Source: Calvatia gigantea (lineage: Eukaryota; Basidiomycota; Agaricomycetes; Agaricales; Lycoperdaceae). From it: DNA of 64,000 nucleotides. The notes under the pieces were generated by a model that was not told where the DNA came from, searched no databases, and saw only the letters and a program-made list of their open reading frames with translations. How positions within the stretch are numbered: the stretch's first letter is position 1; every line of letters starts with the position of its first letter. Of the stretch, positions 62,594 through 64,000 are shown one piece after another. Location of the stretch: the NCBI GenBank assembly GCA_025093985.1, contig JACAAK010000010.1:273501-337500 (forward strand). The letters run 5' to 3'. The position numbers and the translations under genes are program-made.

Positions 62594-64000
62594 ATGTCCG
62601 CAGGCTTTCGCATCAATCCTGCACTATGGGACAAGATCCACCACTTCGCCTCCTTCCCACAGACAGGAGGTGCGTTCTCACTTCCTCTCATCGTCGTCTA
62701 CCCCATAGCTCACTCACTCGATATATGGTGATCAGTATCGCTACAGCAGATGATCCTATTTGGTCAGAATCCTAGCCAGGGAACATTGCTGAAAGCTAGT
62801 CAGTTCCTTGCAGGTGCGGCGTTAACTCCCATTGTTCGTGTGCCGTGAACTTACTTGCGGTGAGTCAGAGGAATTGCCAGTGCGGCTGGCCCATCGTGTC
62901 AAGGAGTTGGATGAACTGCCTCATAACCTCAGTATGATGCCCTCGATCAAGAAGGTCAAGAACTGGTATGCCCAGTCCTTTGAGGTACCTCCATATCCCC
63001 CTTGCACACTCTCCCCAGTCACTGACTCATTGTTTCCAGGAACTTATCACCTTTCCCTCAATCCAACTTTCACAGGGTGTCCGTCAAGCACTTATGATGC
63101 CCCGATCTGGAGAGACTTCCTTGCCTGAGTCGATACCAAACCCCACTTTCAATCCTCTTGGTGACGATTATAGTGTATCCCAAGGCCTCGATGGAAACGG
63201 CAATGGGGGTGGAAGCGGGATTGGGAACGGTTTCAATAAGCTGAAATTGAGGGTGCCAATGGAAAAAAGGTGCGGTTCCAATGTACCTGATCGTCGTATG
63301 TATTTTCATCAAACAGTTCCCATTTGGAAGGTACTACGCAAGCACTAATCGTATCGACTGGCCTCCTGAGGTACAAGACTACAACAAACGTTTCACCAAA
63401 CTACTCGACCACATTAAGAGTCGCCATGACCCCACCGTAACGACCGTTGCACAGGGTGTCTTGGAGTGGAAACGGAGCCAGAATGCCCGCCATATCGGTC
63501 ACGATATCCAGGCGTGGTTGGATCGTTTCTACATGTCGCGGATTGGCATTCGTTTCTTGATCGGTCAACGTGAGTCGTTCCTCCTTTTTAATAACCGTGT
63601 TGGTCCCTTGACCACATATATGTGTGTTTTTTACAGACGTTGCTTTGAATACCCAACAAGCACACGAGGATTACGTCGGTATCATCTGTACGAAAGCGGT
63701 CCGTGTATAGTTTGTTGCACTCAGCCAGAGTAAATTGACCATGGCTTCTCAAACAGAACGTTCACGACATCGTCCAAGAGGCCATTGAGAATGCCCGCTT
63801 CGTATGCGAGGAGCATTACGCCATGTTCAAAGGCCCTCCCGTTCAGCTCATCTGCCCCAAGAACCTGACTTATGCTTATGTCCCCGGTCATCTTTCCCAC
63901 ATCGTTTTCGAACTGCTCAAGAATTCGCTACGTGCCGTCGTAGAACGCTTCGGAGTGGACAAAGAGGATCATTTCCCACCTATCAAAGTTGTCGTTGTGG
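62594..64000 (+). CDS. Mitochondrial pyruvate dehydrogenase kinase family, 5' part (cut by window edge)
   Basis: Exons 62594-62669, 62736-62813, 62869-62984, 63040-63269, 63331-63569, 63637-63698 and 63757 onwards. Conserved blocks: LQQMILFGQNPSQGTLLKA and QFLAEELPVRLAHRVKELD of the BCDHK/PDK helical domain, WPPEVQDYNKRFTKLLDHIK, DPTVTTVAQGVLEWKR, FYMSRIGIRFLIGQH, and the start of the GHKL ATPase domain with HIVFELLKNSLRAVVE (N box). PDKs phosphorylate the E1 alpha subunit of pyruvate dehydrogenase in the matrix and switch it off. A Gly/Asn-rich insert (about 63170-63235) is present before KLKLRVPMEK. The N-terminus is not a strong targeting peptide, as is common in fungal members. Confidence 0.93.

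Overview
The window is genomic DNA of a filamentous basidiomycete, most likely an agaricomycete mushroom. The evidence is many short (45-80 nt) spliceosomal introns, histone, YAK1 kinase and pyruvate dehydrogenase kinase genes of fungal type, an agaricomycete-style P-loop GTPase family member, a NACHT NTPase, and dense Ty3/gypsy chromoviruses.

Layout. 1-13.8 kb is a nest of retrotransposons: the 3' end of element A (+), inserted tail-to-tail into a decayed element B of the same family (-), which itself carries a 7.2 kb element N (-) with a clean CATAT target duplication; one LTR of N carries a Tc1/mariner transposon with an intact transposase. 13.8-30.2 kb is AT-rich and appears to be one very unusual minus-strand gene: GTPase-like exons at the right, then about 85 tiny exons, nearly all exactly 3 nt, then ordinary 3' exons at 14.3-14.7 kb. 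Seventy-five of these tiny exons lie in a 5.3 kb array of 71-bp tandem units. Each unit is a 68-nt intron (GTRAGT, CTTAY branch site, TAG) plus a one-codon exon (GAA, CAA, CTT, CGA, AAA or CAT). A young, apparently intact 8 kb chromovirus (element C, 20167-28217) has inserted into one of these introns; it carries a self-priming signal and an antisense intron-containing gene for a Zn2Cys6-like protein.

30.2-36.3 kb holds no gene I recognise. From 36.4 kb on the window is gene-rich: three related major-facilitator transporter genes (36.4-38.4, 41.9-43.9, 55.1-57.2 kb, all minus), an SDS23-like CBS-domain gene, a zone of non-coding duplicated segments (45-49 kb), a PITH-domain gene, a possible mitochondrial protein gene, a truncated VPS3-like gene, a divergent H2A/H2B pair sharing a promoter with an inverted pair of ACGCGT boxes, a YAK1 kinase gene that reads in frame into a NACHT NTPase, a foldback MITE, and the 5' part of a mitochondrial pyruvate dehydrogenase kinase gene running off the right edge.

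Several conserved genes in 54-60 kb (H2B, one transporter, the NACHT part) need single-base corrections to be read through; this is either decay or residual sequence error and should be kept in mind. All splice structures are my reading of the sequence, without transcript data.
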